Source: a virus
Strand: one strand, 5' to 3'
Length of the DNA stretch: 33,159 nt
IMG/VR virus record: IMGVR_UViG_3300036944_001154
Location: 1 to 33,159 of that record
The translations under genes and the position numbers were made by a program. Each line of letters starts with the position of its first letter. Position 1 is the first letter of the stretch. Positions 17,344 to 23,137 of this stretch are shown here, piece by piece. A model generated the notes under the pieces. That model saw only the letters and a list, made by a program, of their open reading frames with translations, searched no databases and had not been told where the DNA came from.

Positions 17344-17906
17344 CCGTTGTGATTGTGAGTGGGTTGGACCTTCATGGATGCCGGTGCGATCGCGGCCGCT
17401 AACTTACCGATCTGCCCGGCGACATCGGAGTTGACCTTCAGGCCTGCGACTTCCTCACGCTGTTCGTTGACGACTTCCCAGATCTTCTGCCGTCCCGCGT
17501 GGGCCGCGCTCGCCACCTTGCCGATCTCTTCACTCATCACCTTGTGCTGCCTCTCGATCTTCCCTGTCAGCGCGGTGTTTTGAGTCGTGATTGCCGACAT
17601 CGTTTCCCGGAACATGCTCTTCATCTCAGCCGCACTCCCGTTGACCATGCCCTTCATCTCCGCGATGTTTCCGGCGATGTTCGCTTCCAGGCGCTCGAAC
17701 TCCCGCCGCGTCACGAACTCATCCTTCATCCGCATTTCAAACGGCTGTGGTAGGTTCACGTGGATTTCCTTCCTGACCTCTTCCTTGATCTTGTCCCGCT
17801 TCACCAGCGTCAGCACAAAACCACCCACCCCTGCCAGGAATGTCCCCAAAGCACCAAGCGACACCATGTCACTCGCACCCACCGCTGCTTCTGCTAGAAT
17901 CATCAT
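17340..17906 (-). CDS. Membrane-anchored coiled-coil protein, DUF2730-like (188 aa)
   Basis: Residues about 15-35 form a transmembrane helix (MVSLGALGTFLAGVGGFVLTLV), followed by a basic stop (KRDKIKEEVRKEI) and a long helical coiled-coil region to the C-terminus, ending in a His/Asn-rich tail. It resembles Mu gp25-type small membrane proteins (DUF2730-like) near the terminase genes. It sits between the 78-aa and 88-aa genes with ATGA overlaps on both sides. It might be a spanin-like or lysis-accessory protein; the sequence alone does not decide. Confidence 0.55.
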   Translation of the reverse strand: MMILAEAAVGASDMVSLGALGTFLAGVGGFVLTLVKRDKIKEEVRKEIHVNLPQPFEMRMKDEFVTRREFERLEANIAGNIAEMKGMVNGSAAEMKSMFRETMSAITTQNTALTGKIERQHKVMSEEIGKVASAAHAGRQKIWEVVNEQREEVAGLKVNSDVAGQIGKLAAAIAPASMKVQPTHNHNG

Positions 17907-18139
17907 AAAATGTTTTTGAGTTTCTTGGCCTGCTTGGCCGCTTGCTTGGCCAGATACCTGGAACCCGCGATCATCATCACGCGCACAGCCACTTCATCCC
18001 GCAGCTCGGAAGGCTCCCGGCCATCCACGTAATGCAGCAGACCCACCAACTCAGGACCACTCAGTCCCTGAATGAACGTCGTCCGCTCGGAATCACTCTT
18101 GCAAGCGATCGCCTCATAATGGTTGCGAGCAAGCTTCAT
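17903..18139 (-). CDS. Small hypothetical protein with basic C-terminus (78 aa)
   Basis: The frame is open upstream to 18235 but ATG 18139 (MKLARNHYEAIACKSDSERT) overlaps the amidase stop as ATGA and is the proper start; the upstream part is the shadow of the amidase. The C-terminus is Ala/Lys/Gln-rich (RYLAKQAAKQAKKLK). It shares an operon with the 188-aa coiled-coil protein. No known family. Confidence 0.6.
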   Translation of the reverse strand: MKLARNHYEAIACKSDSERTTFIQGLSGPELVGLLHYVDGREPSELRDEVAVRVMMIAGSRYLAKQAAKQAKKLKNIL

Positions 18140-18723
18140 GCCTTCCCGTTGGAGGTTGAGATTCCAAAATGTTTCCGCACCCCAGCAGCCAAAGCCCTGG
18201 CCGATGCCGATTGATTCGCCGGATTCCGAAGCCAAGCCTCGCCCGCCGCCGTGTGGATAAACTCCAACTCGAAGAGCACCGCCATCATGTGCGTCTTGCG
18301 AAGCACCGCGAAACCAGCCTCCTTGTCCGGATCTCCATCGCTCATGTCCATGCGCCGGCGCTTCGAAGGAAAGCCCTGGCCAAAAGCCCGGAAGAGTTCC
18401 GTTGCAAAATCATCCGCACGCGTGTCGCCCAGAGTCGTGAAAACCTCGAACCCATCCCCTTTACCTGGAGGCCCCGAGTTGCAATGGAGCGAGAGGAAGG
18501 CATCCGCCTCCCAGTCATTCGCGATCATCGCCCGCTTGCCCAGGTCAACAAAAGTATCATCGCGCCGGGTATAGTTGATCTCAAACTCACCCAGCAGCAT
18601 CGCACCCAGCAGCATCCCCACCGCAAGAGCCACATCAGACTCGCGCAACCCGTTAGGCCCCACAGCTCCCGAGTCATGTCCCCCATGCCCCGCGTCGATC
18701 ATCAGTTTAGGTCTGCGTTTCAT
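18136..18723 (-). CDS. Endolysin: N-acetylmuramoyl-L-alanine amidase, Amidase_3 type (195 aa)
   Basis: The zinc amidase signatures are intact: His13 in MIDAGHGG, Glu28 in LRESDVALAV, His80 in LSLHCNS, and catalytic Glu152 in FELEFIH. This family cuts the bond between N-acetylmuramic acid and the peptide stem; here it would release virions. No signal peptide is visible, so export would depend on a holin. The gene overlaps its small upstream neighbour by ATGA, and an SD-like GGAAGGAA precedes the ATG by about 13 bases. The family also includes host enzymes, but the place next to holin-like genes fits an endolysin. Confidence 0.9.
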   Translation of the reverse strand: MKRRPKLMIDAGHGGHDSGAVGPNGLRESDVALAVGMLLGAMLLGEFEINYTRRDDTFVDLGKRAMIANDWEADAFLSLHCNSGPPGKGDGFEVFTTLGDTRADDFATELFRAFGQGFPSKRRRMDMSDGDPDKEAGFAVLRKTHMMAVLFELEFIHTAAGEAWLRNPANQSASARALAAGVRKHFGISTSNGKA

Positions 18724-18872
18724 GCCCGTGGATTCCTTCCCAGATCACAGTTCATCAAAATTTCATTCTGCTCCCGCCGCGTTTCCGCATCCTCCCCGCA
18801 TCGCCTCCGACGCAAAACCAGCAGGGTCACCAGCACCCCTACTGCTATGCTAAATTGCGTCGTCGGCTCCAT
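18720..18872 (-). CDS. Small membrane protein directly upstream of the amidase (50 aa)
   Basis: This short frame is too small for routine listing but is convincing: ATG 18872, TGA overlapping the amidase ATG. Residues about 8-20 form a hydrophobic helix (SIAVGVLVTLLVL), then a basic RRRR stop and a charged tail. Such a one-pass protein next to an endolysin suggests a holin or spanin component. The junction and the TM helix are seen; the role is inferred. Confidence 0.6.
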   Translation of the reverse strand: MEPTTQFSIAVGVLVTLLVLRRRRCGEDAETRREQNEILMNCDLGRNPRA

Positions 18873-18900
18873 CGTTTTGTCCTGGTGTCCCGTTTTCTGT

Positions 18901-18930
18901 TATAAGTCTTCTCGGTCCTCTCAGTCCTAT
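18901..18930 (+). repeat. Intergenic repeat, family B copy 1
   Basis: Degenerate copy of an AGTCC-type repeat (TATAAGTCTTCTCGGTCC...). It lies at the end of the minus-strand 72-aa gene and contributes its TAG stop (bases 18927-18929). Orientation is the same as in all other copies. Confidence 0.75.
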
Positions 18931-19145
18931 TGCTTCTGAGGAGCGAACGCGTCGTCCGCATGGATGAACATGTTTGCGTTGTAGCTCGGGACTCCGCCGT
19001 TGGTTGGAACTGGGATCACGCCGATGTTGCAGGTCTCAGCTCCAGGCGTCGTCTTCACCACGATCCCGGCAACCGCATTGCCCTGCCAATCCTTACCGAC
19101 CACTTGGTCGCCGATCTTTGCCTCACGGCCGTTTTGATAATGCAT
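18927..19145 (-). CDS. Small hypothetical beta-rich protein (72 aa)
   Basis: Frame from ATG 19145 to TAG at 18927; the stop lies inside repeat copy B1. The product is MHYQNGREAKIGDQVVGKDW..., with a short SH3-like start (KIGDQVVGKDWQGNAVAGIVV) and no signal or membrane segment. A small phage protein with this opening is known from several tailed phages but no function is established. The spacing on both sides (54 bases to the 50-aa gene, about 150 to the holin-like gene) is larger than elsewhere in the operon. Confidence 0.6.
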   Translation of the reverse strand: MHYQNGREAKIGDQVVGKDWQGNAVAGIVVKTTPGAETCNIGVIPVPTNGGVPSYNANMFIHADDAFAPQKQ

Positions 19146-19256
19146 GTTTTTGATTTCTGATAGAATCCCTTAAAATTCAGCGGCACGGGTCATGGGTGTG
19201 TCTCCTACGAGTTAACCTGCCCTCACTGGCCGCCTAAAAATCTTCCTCTTCTTCTT

Positions 19257-19291
19257 TCTGATCACTGCTCACTGCCCACTCGGCACTTCTG
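19257..19291 (+). repeat. Intergenic repeat, family C copy 1
   Basis: TCTGATCACTGCTCACT followed by GCCCACTCGGCAC. It ends two bases before the stop of the minus-strand holin-like gene. A nearby AAAATTCAGCGGC (19172-19184) recurs at 19866-19878. Confidence 0.75.
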
Positions 19292-19293
19292 CC

Positions 19294-19728
19294 TCACTTC
19301 TCCCTCACCACCCGCGCCTCAACCACCAGCCCGCCCTTCGAGGAATAACTCACCCTCGAATCCGGCGTCTCTACCCCCACCCGAATCGGCACCGCACGCA
19401 GCGCATCCATCTGCGCCGGAGAGCACGAGGGCAGCACTCCTACCAGTGCCGCCGTCGCTATCAATCCAACCCAAACGGGAAACCCGCTTGCCTTATTACC
19501 TAACTCACCAGCCCCCAGGCCGATGAGAGATCCGATCCAGCCCAGGGCCAGCCGGGCCAAGCCCGCCGCCACTGCGCCGATGATAATGATGAGAGGATCA
19601 ATCAGGTCCGCCCCGGCTTTGTCCACCGCCGCCACCTGATCAGGCGCGATGATTTGCCAGGATAAAAACAACCCGCCAAGCCCGGCGAGAAATGTCAGAA
19701 AATGACGAATTTGTGATGCGATGTTCAT
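19294..19728 (-). CDS. Holin-like membrane protein with C-terminal lipobox-like segment (144 aa)
   Basis: Three hydrophobic stretches are seen: about residues 10-27 (FLTFLAGLGGLFLSW), 45-65 (LIIIIGAVAAGLARLAL) and 84-100 (VWVGLIATAALVGVLP). The third ends PSCSP, so a Cys follows a lipobox-like ALVGVLPSC. A small soluble tail of about 40 residues follows. With the amidase two genes downstream, a holin or combined holin/spanin role is likely. That the Cys segment is a real lipid-attachment site is uncertain, because it is internal and preceded by other membrane helices. Confidence 0.6.
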   Translation of the reverse strand: MNIASQIRHFLTFLAGLGGLFLSWQIIAPDQVAAVDKAGADLIDPLIIIIGAVAAGLARLALGWIGSLIGLGAGELGNKASGFPVWVGLIATAALVGVLPSCSPAQMDALRAVPIRVGVETPDSRVSYSSKGGLVVEARVVREK

Positions 19729-19752
19729 GGCTAGCAGTATGTGTGTTTTCTT

Positions 19753-19797
19753 CTCTGATCACTGATCACTGCTCACTCGGCACTGACCACTGCCCAC
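19753..19797 (+). repeat. Intergenic repeat, family C copy 2
   Basis: CTCTGATCACTGATCACTG followed by CTCACTCGGCAC; it shares its core with copies at 19257 and 22137. It lies 24 bases upstream of the minus-strand holin-like start. It is one of several repeats in the 212-base gap 19729-19940. Confidence 0.75.
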
Positions 19798-19890
19798 ACC
19801 TAACCACACCTCCCGCGCATCGCCCCACACCTCCCACACCTCAAACACTTTACTTCGTCCCGCCCAAAAATTCAGCGGCTAGGCCACTCA

Positions 19891-19930
19891 TTCTTTCAGT
19901 GTTTCAGCATCTCAGCGTTTCAGCTTTTAC
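19891..19930 (+). repeat. Intergenic repeat, family A copy 1
   Basis: Repeats of TTTCAGCAT/CTCAGCGT ending CAGCTTTTACC. It lies ten bases beyond the stop of the minus-strand HTH gene. The copy points the same way as those at 22541 and 24231 although the neighbouring genes point the other way. The gap 19729-19940 also holds C2 and an ACACCTCC-rich stretch; no gene is seen there. Confidence 0.75.
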
Positions 19931-19940
19931 CTGAAAACTC

Positions 19941-20258
19941 CTAGAGCGCATCGCGTTCCGCCTTGTATCTCAACACAGACTCCGAATCAAGCCGCAGTGC
20001 CGCGTTGGATTTCTTACCATCTTTGCGCTTGAGCACCCGCGCACCCGGCTTGCGGCCTGCGATCAACCCCAGCCGGTAGAGATCAGTGACCGTCCACGGC
20101 TCCACTCCTAACACCTTGGCCGTTTGCTTCACGCTCATCTCACTCAGCGGCTTTCTCGCCACAAGTTCCATCCGCCCGTCACCGCATGGAACCAGCTCAG
20201 ACTTCCAAATAAGAGTCAGTTGCTCAGACCGTGCATGAGTCGTGCTGGAGGCTTGCAT
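19941..20258 (-). CDS. HTH DNA-binding protein, MerR/excisionase-like (105 aa)
   Basis: Residues about 39-75 fit a helix-turn-helix of the winged MerR/excisionase kind (LSEMSVKQTAKVLGVEPWTVTDLYRLGLIAG), followed by basic RVLKRKDGKK. It is the only clear regulator in the minus-strand late block and stands upstream of the lysis and packaging genes, so it could be the late-gene activator, the job done by Mor/C in Mu. That is inferred from position only. It could also be an excisionase-like accessory. The N-terminal 38 residues are unremarkable. Confidence 0.65.
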   Translation of the reverse strand: MQASSTTHARSEQLTLIWKSELVPCGDGRMELVARKPLSEMSVKQTAKVLGVEPWTVTDLYRLGLIAGRKPGARVLKRKDGKKSNAALRLDSESVLRYKAERDAL

Positions 20259-20285
20259 GACACTAGGGTATCACCCCATGGGCAA

Positions 20286-20310
20286 AATAAGTCCCATAGG
20301 CCCTCTCCGT
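20286..20310 (+). repeat. Intergenic repeat, family B copy 2 (degenerate)
   Basis: AATAAGTCCCATAGG then CCCTCTCC. It lies upstream of the minus-strand HTH gene start, in a short gap that also contains the near-palindrome CCCATGGG (20276-20283). Confidence 0.55.
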
Positions 20311-20318
20311 CGATGAGT

Positions 20319-20417
20319 TCATCCCCACAACCACATCACCGCACGCCAAACCGCCACAGCAGCCAAGATCAGAACAGCCATAATCACCATCCCAAAGATT
20401 TTGGAGTCAGAATACAT
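20319..20417 (-). CDS. Tiny membrane protein (32 aa)
   Basis: ATG 20417, TGA at 20319; the start lies just after the lipoprotein stop. Nearly all of it is one hydrophobic helix (IFGMVIMAVLILAAVAVW). Such mini-holins or antiholins occur next to spanin-like lipoproteins. Support is limited to the tight junction and the helix, so this is tentative. Confidence 0.45.
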   Translation of the reverse strand: MYSDSKIFGMVIMAVLILAAVAVWRAVMWLWG

Positions 20418-20421
20418 CGCA

Positions 20422-20745
20422 TTATTGCAGGTCTTCAATTTGTTTCTCTACATCAGCAAGCTCAGCATTAGCTGATCTCAAGTCTTCGACTGCTAACGCA
20501 ATCTCACCTTGGGTCTGAGCCATCTCAACTGCCAACCTGGCAGATTTCACAGTCCTCTTTGCCTCTGGCAGTGTGCAAACCATCAAAAAGCGTAATTTTT
20601 CATCCTTTCCTGCATTCTCTGCTATCTCTTGAATCGCCTCCTGTCGTATCAACGACTCCGTGCCTTTTTCTTTGCACCCGCCACAGAAAAGCAGCATTGC
20701 TATCAGCATCCATTTTATGAGGCTTTTTATTTTTCCTGATTCCAT
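20422..20745 (-). CDS. Lipoprotein with coiled coil (107 aa), spanin-like candidate
   Basis: A charged start is followed by a hydrophobic LIKWMLIAMLLFCGGC, where GGC with the preceding LLFC gives a lipobox (Cys near residue 24). The rest is a helical, heptad-rich segment ending DVEKQIEDL. An SD-like AAGGA precedes ATG 20745. The shape (short lipoprotein with coiled coil next to lysis genes) suits an outer-membrane spanin (Rz1/u-spanin). It is the first gene downstream of the minus-strand RHH, so it could also be an immunity or exclusion lipoprotein made in the lysogen. Confidence 0.65.
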   Translation of the reverse strand: MESGKIKSLIKWMLIAMLLFCGGCKEKGTESLIRQEAIQEIAENAGKDEKLRFLMVCTLPEAKRTVKSARLAVEMAQTQGEIALAVEDLRSANAELADVEKQIEDLQ

Positions 20746-20767
20746 GGTCCTTGGATCACTTTAGATT

Positions 20768-21028
20768 TCAAGCTCTCCGCTTCTTTCCCTCTTCGCAAAC
20801 CGTGGCCAGTGTTGCCTTCTTGGGCCGTCCTCCTTTGGCGTCGCCTAACCGGGGCGGCGCCGCTCGATAAGCCGCTGGAAGGTTCACGCCGTTTCGTGCC
20901 AGTTCCTTAAGAACCGCATCCCGGATGAATGATGCCCTATCGCTAAATCCAAAGCCTGGGTAAGCAGCGTCGATTTCGTCAACAAACCGCTCATCCATCA
21001 AAAGTAGAATCTGTCGTGTGGAAGGCAT
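20768..21028 (-). CDS. Ribbon-helix-helix protein (86 aa), divergent switch, left arm
   Basis: Sequence MPSTRQILLLMDERFVDEIDAAYPGFGFSDRASFIRDAVLKELARNG carries the RHH (CopG/Arc) pattern: a short beta ribbon (RQILLLMDE), then two helices with SFIRDAV. A basic tail follows (GGRPKKATL, KKRRA). RHH proteins bind DNA as dimers and usually repress their own promoters. It diverges from a second RHH gene at 21108 across a 23-bp palindrome. I infer it to be one of the two regulators of the early/late or lysis/lysogeny switch. Confidence 0.75.
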   Translation of the reverse strand: MPSTRQILLLMDERFVDEIDAAYPGFGFSDRASFIRDAVLKELARNGVNLPAAYRAAPPRLGDAKGGRPKKATLATVCEEGKKRRA

Positions 21029-21076
21029 TTGTTGGCTTTTAAGGTTTTTTTGCGGTCCCGGCTATTTTTTTATTGC

Positions 21077-21099
21077 CAATATATACCCGGTATATATTG
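21077..21099. promoter_or_regulatory. Perfect 23-bp palindrome, probable RHH operator with -10 element
   Basis: Arms of 11 bases (CAATATATACC and GGTATATATTG) around a single central C. It lies in the gap between the divergent RHH genes. A TATATT inside the right arm (21093-21098) would make a -10 box for the rightward gene, with transcription starting near ATG 21108, giving a leaderless or nearly leaderless message. No convincing -35 is seen at normal spacing. Confidence 0.8.
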
Positions 21100-21107
21100 T
21101 GTTTCCC

Positions 21108-21272
21108 ATGCCCGCCGCAAAAAGCAAGCCTCACCCAACCCTCAAGAAGGCCGTTCTCGTGGTCTTTCCCGCAGACGTGGTGGCCGCGTTGGATGCTATC
21201 GCGAAACGCGAAGACACCGACCGATCCAAGTTCATCCGCAAAGCCGTCCGCAACGCCATCCGAGGAATTTGA
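21108..21272 (+). CDS. Ribbon-helix-helix protein (54 aa), divergent switch, right arm
   Basis: Two upstream ATGs exist in frame or nearby, but 21108 (MPAAKSKPHPTLKKAVLVVF) leaves the palindrome outside the gene and starts a complete RHH domain: ribbon KKAVLVVFPADVV, helix AALDAIAKRED, turn TDRSKFIRKAVRNAI. At 54 residues it is close to the minimal RHH size. No SD is seen; the gene may be leaderless. It heads the early operon and precedes the 139-aa gene by four bases. Function inferred: repressor or activator acting at the palindrome. Confidence 0.75.
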   Translation: MPAAKSKPHPTLKKAVLVVFPADVVAALDAIAKREDTDRSKFIRKAVRNAIRGI

Positions 21273-21276
21273 ACCA

Positions 21277-21696
21277 ATGTCCACTCACGCTGAACTCTAC
21301 CTAGCTACCCGCGCAGCACTTCAAGCCGCTCAGCAAGCATACCGCCTTGCGCGACTAAACCTCCGCAAATGCGACCCCCATCAATTCCACCTAATGACAG
21401 TTGGTGAAACCGCCGCAAAAAATTTCCGGTCTCCATCCAGTCGCAGTGCTGCGTTGATTTCCCGCCGCGCCGCCATTGAGAAAACTGTGACTCTCAATTG
21501 GTCTCTAAAAGATCCCTTAGACCATGAAGCCAATTGGGAAGAGTGCTGTCGGATTGGAGACATTTTGCGCACCGCTGGCTTGTTTGCTCAGGGGTCAAGC
21601 GTTGCTCCAACCGTCCGCAATTGCGCCATAAGAAACGGCCTTATGAAGGAACGGGTGTATGCCTCAAGCGTATCCACCAACCCCAACCCCGCCTAA
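21277..21696 (+). CDS. Hypothetical early protein (139 aa)
   Basis: The ATG at 21277 has a good SD (GAGGAA ending ten bases upstream) and starts MSTHAELYLATRAALQAAQQ. The longer frame to 21073 overlaps the RHH gene and is rejected. The N-terminal 40 residues are helical; the rest is of mixed type with two Cys pairs spaced far apart. No family is recognised. It sits second in the early operon. Confidence 0.65.
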   Translation: MSTHAELYLATRAALQAAQQAYRLARLNLRKCDPHQFHLMTVGETAAKNFRSPSSRSAALISRRAAIEKTVTLNWSLKDPLDHEANWEECCRIGDILRTAGLFAQGSSVAPTVRNCAIRNGLMKERVYASSVSTNPNPA

Positions 21697-21704
21697 CACC
21701 TACC

Positions 21705-21995
21705 ATGCCAGACCCCCACGATAGCGATGACGACGACAAGCTGGCCGAGGCCATCGCCGACGCATGGGTCGAGCGCGCCGCCCACGATTCAAACCTTCGT
21801 CGCATCGCCCTCATCGCCGCCGGAAAACGGCAGTGGCCTGCCGACATGACCACCAGCGAGCTAGCCCGTCACCTCGGCACCAGTCGCCGCACAATCAGCC
21901 GCATCGAATCAGACGTCATCAAGCGTCTCCGCCTCGATCCCAAGACCCTCCGCATCCTCCGCGAAATCCACCCCACCAACCCGCCAACACCATGA
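21705..21995 (+). CDS. Small HTH protein, sigma-70 region 4-like (96 aa)
   Basis: An acidic N-terminus (DSDDDDK) is followed by a helix-turn-helix at about residues 46-80: DMTTSELARHLGTSRRTISRIESDVIKRLRL. The form (SELAxxLGxSRxTISRIExxxxxRLR) is that of region 4 of sigma factors and related small regulators. ATG 21705 follows the previous stop by eight bases, in a TACC context shared by many genes here; its TGA overlaps the next ATG. A transcriptional regulator is likely, target unknown. Confidence 0.7.
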   Translation: MPDPHDSDDDDKLAEAIADAWVERAAHDSNLRRIALIAAGKRQWPADMTTSELARHLGTSRRTISRIESDVIKRLRLDPKTLRILREIHPTNPPTP

Positions 21996-22156
21996 GCCCC
22001 ATCATCTTCACCCTCACGATCCTCGCGCCCCGCGTTGAGAACCTCACCGACTACGCCGCCGGTCTCCTCGTCATCCAGCGCAACCGCATCCCCCAAAACA
22101 TCTGGATCCACCCCCAAGATCACGCCGCCCTTCTCCCTCTGATCACTGCTAACTGA
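21992..22156 (+). CDS. Small hypothetical protein ending in a repeat (54 aa)
   Basis: Starts by ATGA overlap with the HTH gene. Product MSPIIFTLTILAPRVENLTDY... Its last residues, PLITAN and the stop, are encoded by the intergenic repeat copy C3, so the repeat supplies the gene's 3' end. The N-terminal FTLTILAP is too short for a secure membrane helix. No family is recognised. Confidence 0.55.
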   Translation: MSPIIFTLTILAPRVENLTDYAAGLLVIQRNRIPQNIWIHPQDHAALLPLITAN

Positions 22157-22170
22157 TCACTCGCCACCTC
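22137..22170 (+). repeat. Family C copy 3, providing a gene end
   Basis: CTCTGATCACTGCTAACTGA then TCACTCGCC. It matches copies 19257 and 19753 in core and orientation. The TGA within it is the stop of the 54-aa gene. Confidence 0.75.
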
Positions 22171-22189
22171 TTCCATCTCCACACCTACC

Positions 22190-22540
22190 ATGACAACCAA
22201 CCCCACCATCACCACCCGTCGCACCCTCATCGCAGCCCGCGCTCACAAACTCGGCCTCGGCTCGCTCTCCCTCATGTGCCTGCTCCACGAGCACGGCTCA
22301 GTCAAAATGGCCTTCGCCGCCCGCGAATGCTCCGTCTCATCCTCCAACCTAACAGGCCTTGCAGACACCCTGCACAGCCTCGGGTTTGCCATCAGCGAAA
22401 AGGAACCCCTCGACCGTCGCCAGGTCACGCTCTCACTCACCCCCCTCGGTTGCCTCGCCATCGAAGCCATCCTCGAAGGCCGCGCCGACAATCCACAATT
22501 CAACGCCCGCAAATCCCTCGGCCTAAGACTCACCCGCTAA
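22190..22540 (+). CDS. MarR-like winged-helix regulator (116 aa)
   Basis: The order SLSLMCLLHEHGSVKMAFAARECSVSSSNLTGLADTLHSLGF followed by EPLDRRQVTLSLTPLGCLA is the MarR recognition helix and beta wing (DRRxVxLxLTxxG). It lacks the long dimerisation helices of full-length MarR proteins, so it is short. It lies in the early operon with other small regulators; repressor or activator is inferred. The ATG is in a TACC context without SD. Confidence 0.75.
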   Translation: MTTNPTITTRRTLIAARAHKLGLGSLSLMCLLHEHGSVKMAFAARECSVSSSNLTGLADTLHSLGFAISEKEPLDRRQVTLSLTPLGCLAIEAILEGRADNPQFNARKSLGLRLTR

Positions 22541-22580
22541 CATTTCAGCATCTCAGCATTTCAGCATCTCAGCATTTACC
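22541..22580 (+). repeat. Intergenic repeat, family A copy 2
   Basis: CATTTCAGCATCTCAG twice, ending CATTTACC. It fills the gap between the MarR-like gene and the next ATG (three bases after TTTACC). Confidence 0.8.
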
Positions 22581-22583
22581 ACC

Positions 22584-22748
22584 ATGAACTCCATCCAACG
22601 CCGCGCTCACCTAGGCCTCGCCATTGAAGGCCCATTCTCCCGCAACCGTCGCACCGGCCTCATCCGCCGCATTGATGGCTGGCAGCTCCTCGCAGTCCTC
22701 ACCCTCTCAGCAGTCGTCACCATCCTGATCCTCGCCGTCTGCATCTAA
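22584..22748 (+). CDS. Small membrane protein (54 aa)
   Basis: ATG 22584 directly follows repeat A2. The N-terminal 30 residues are basic (PFSRNRRTGLIRRIDGW); the C-terminal 22 are one hydrophobic helix (LLAVLTLSAVVTILILAV). The topology is likely cytoplasmic N-terminus with a C-terminal anchor. No family is recognised. Missed by size limits but in-frame, neatly spaced and followed by 23 bases before the next gene. Confidence 0.6.
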   Translation: MNSIQRRAHLGLAIEGPFSRNRRTGLIRRIDGWQLLAVLTLSAVVTILILAVCI

Positions 22749-22771
22749 CGCCGACCTTCAGACCTTTTCCC

Positions 22772-23098
22772 ATGCTCTACCTCATCGACATCACCTGGAA
22801 CCGCCGCACCCCTGAAACCGACCGCCCTAAAACCGGAGTCGAAACCGTAGCCATGGCAGGCCGCTCGTTTACCGTCGCCAAAGGCAAGGCCGTTAGAAAA
22901 TTCAACCTTCATTTCGGAATGCATCTCGCAATCCAGAAGGTCACCGAAAAACAAGACCCCGCCCAGATCCACCAAGACGGATACAAGCGCATCGACTGCG
23001 GATCCGGTCAGCACTTCGGCATCTGCCGCAAATGCGGCAAAGGCCACGGCACCGTCCTCATGGAGCGCGGCGTCTTCTCCAAAGGAATTCCAGCATAA
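22772..23098 (+). CDS. Hypothetical protein with Cys/His cluster (108 aa)
   Basis: Starts MLYLIDITWNRRTPETDRPK. The C-terminal third reads KRIDCGSGQHFGICRKCGKGHG, with three Cys and two His that could bind one zinc ion, as in a zinc ribbon. The rest is mixed alpha/beta. No known family. It precedes repeat B3. Confidence 0.6.
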   Translation: MLYLIDITWNRRTPETDRPKTGVETVAMAGRSFTVAKGKAVRKFNLHFGMHLAIQKVTEKQDPAQIHQDGYKRIDCGSGQHFGICRKCGKGHGTVLMERGVFSKGIPA

Positions 23099-23099
23099 G

Positions 23100-23131
23100 C
23101 CCATAAGTCCTATCAGTCCTCTAAGTCCTAT
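23100..23131 (+). repeat. Intergenic repeat, family B copy 3
   Basis: CCATAAGTCCTATCAGTCCT then CTAAGTCCTAT, six bases before the ATG at 23138. It is the clearest copy of its family. Confidence 0.85.
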
Positions 23132-23137
23132 CTCTTT

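Noticed and set aside
20276-20308. Operator-like near-palindrome CCCATGGG with CCCATAGG upstream of the HTH gene
   Set aside because: The arms are imperfect and part of it belongs to repeat B2; evidence is too thin for a regulatory call.
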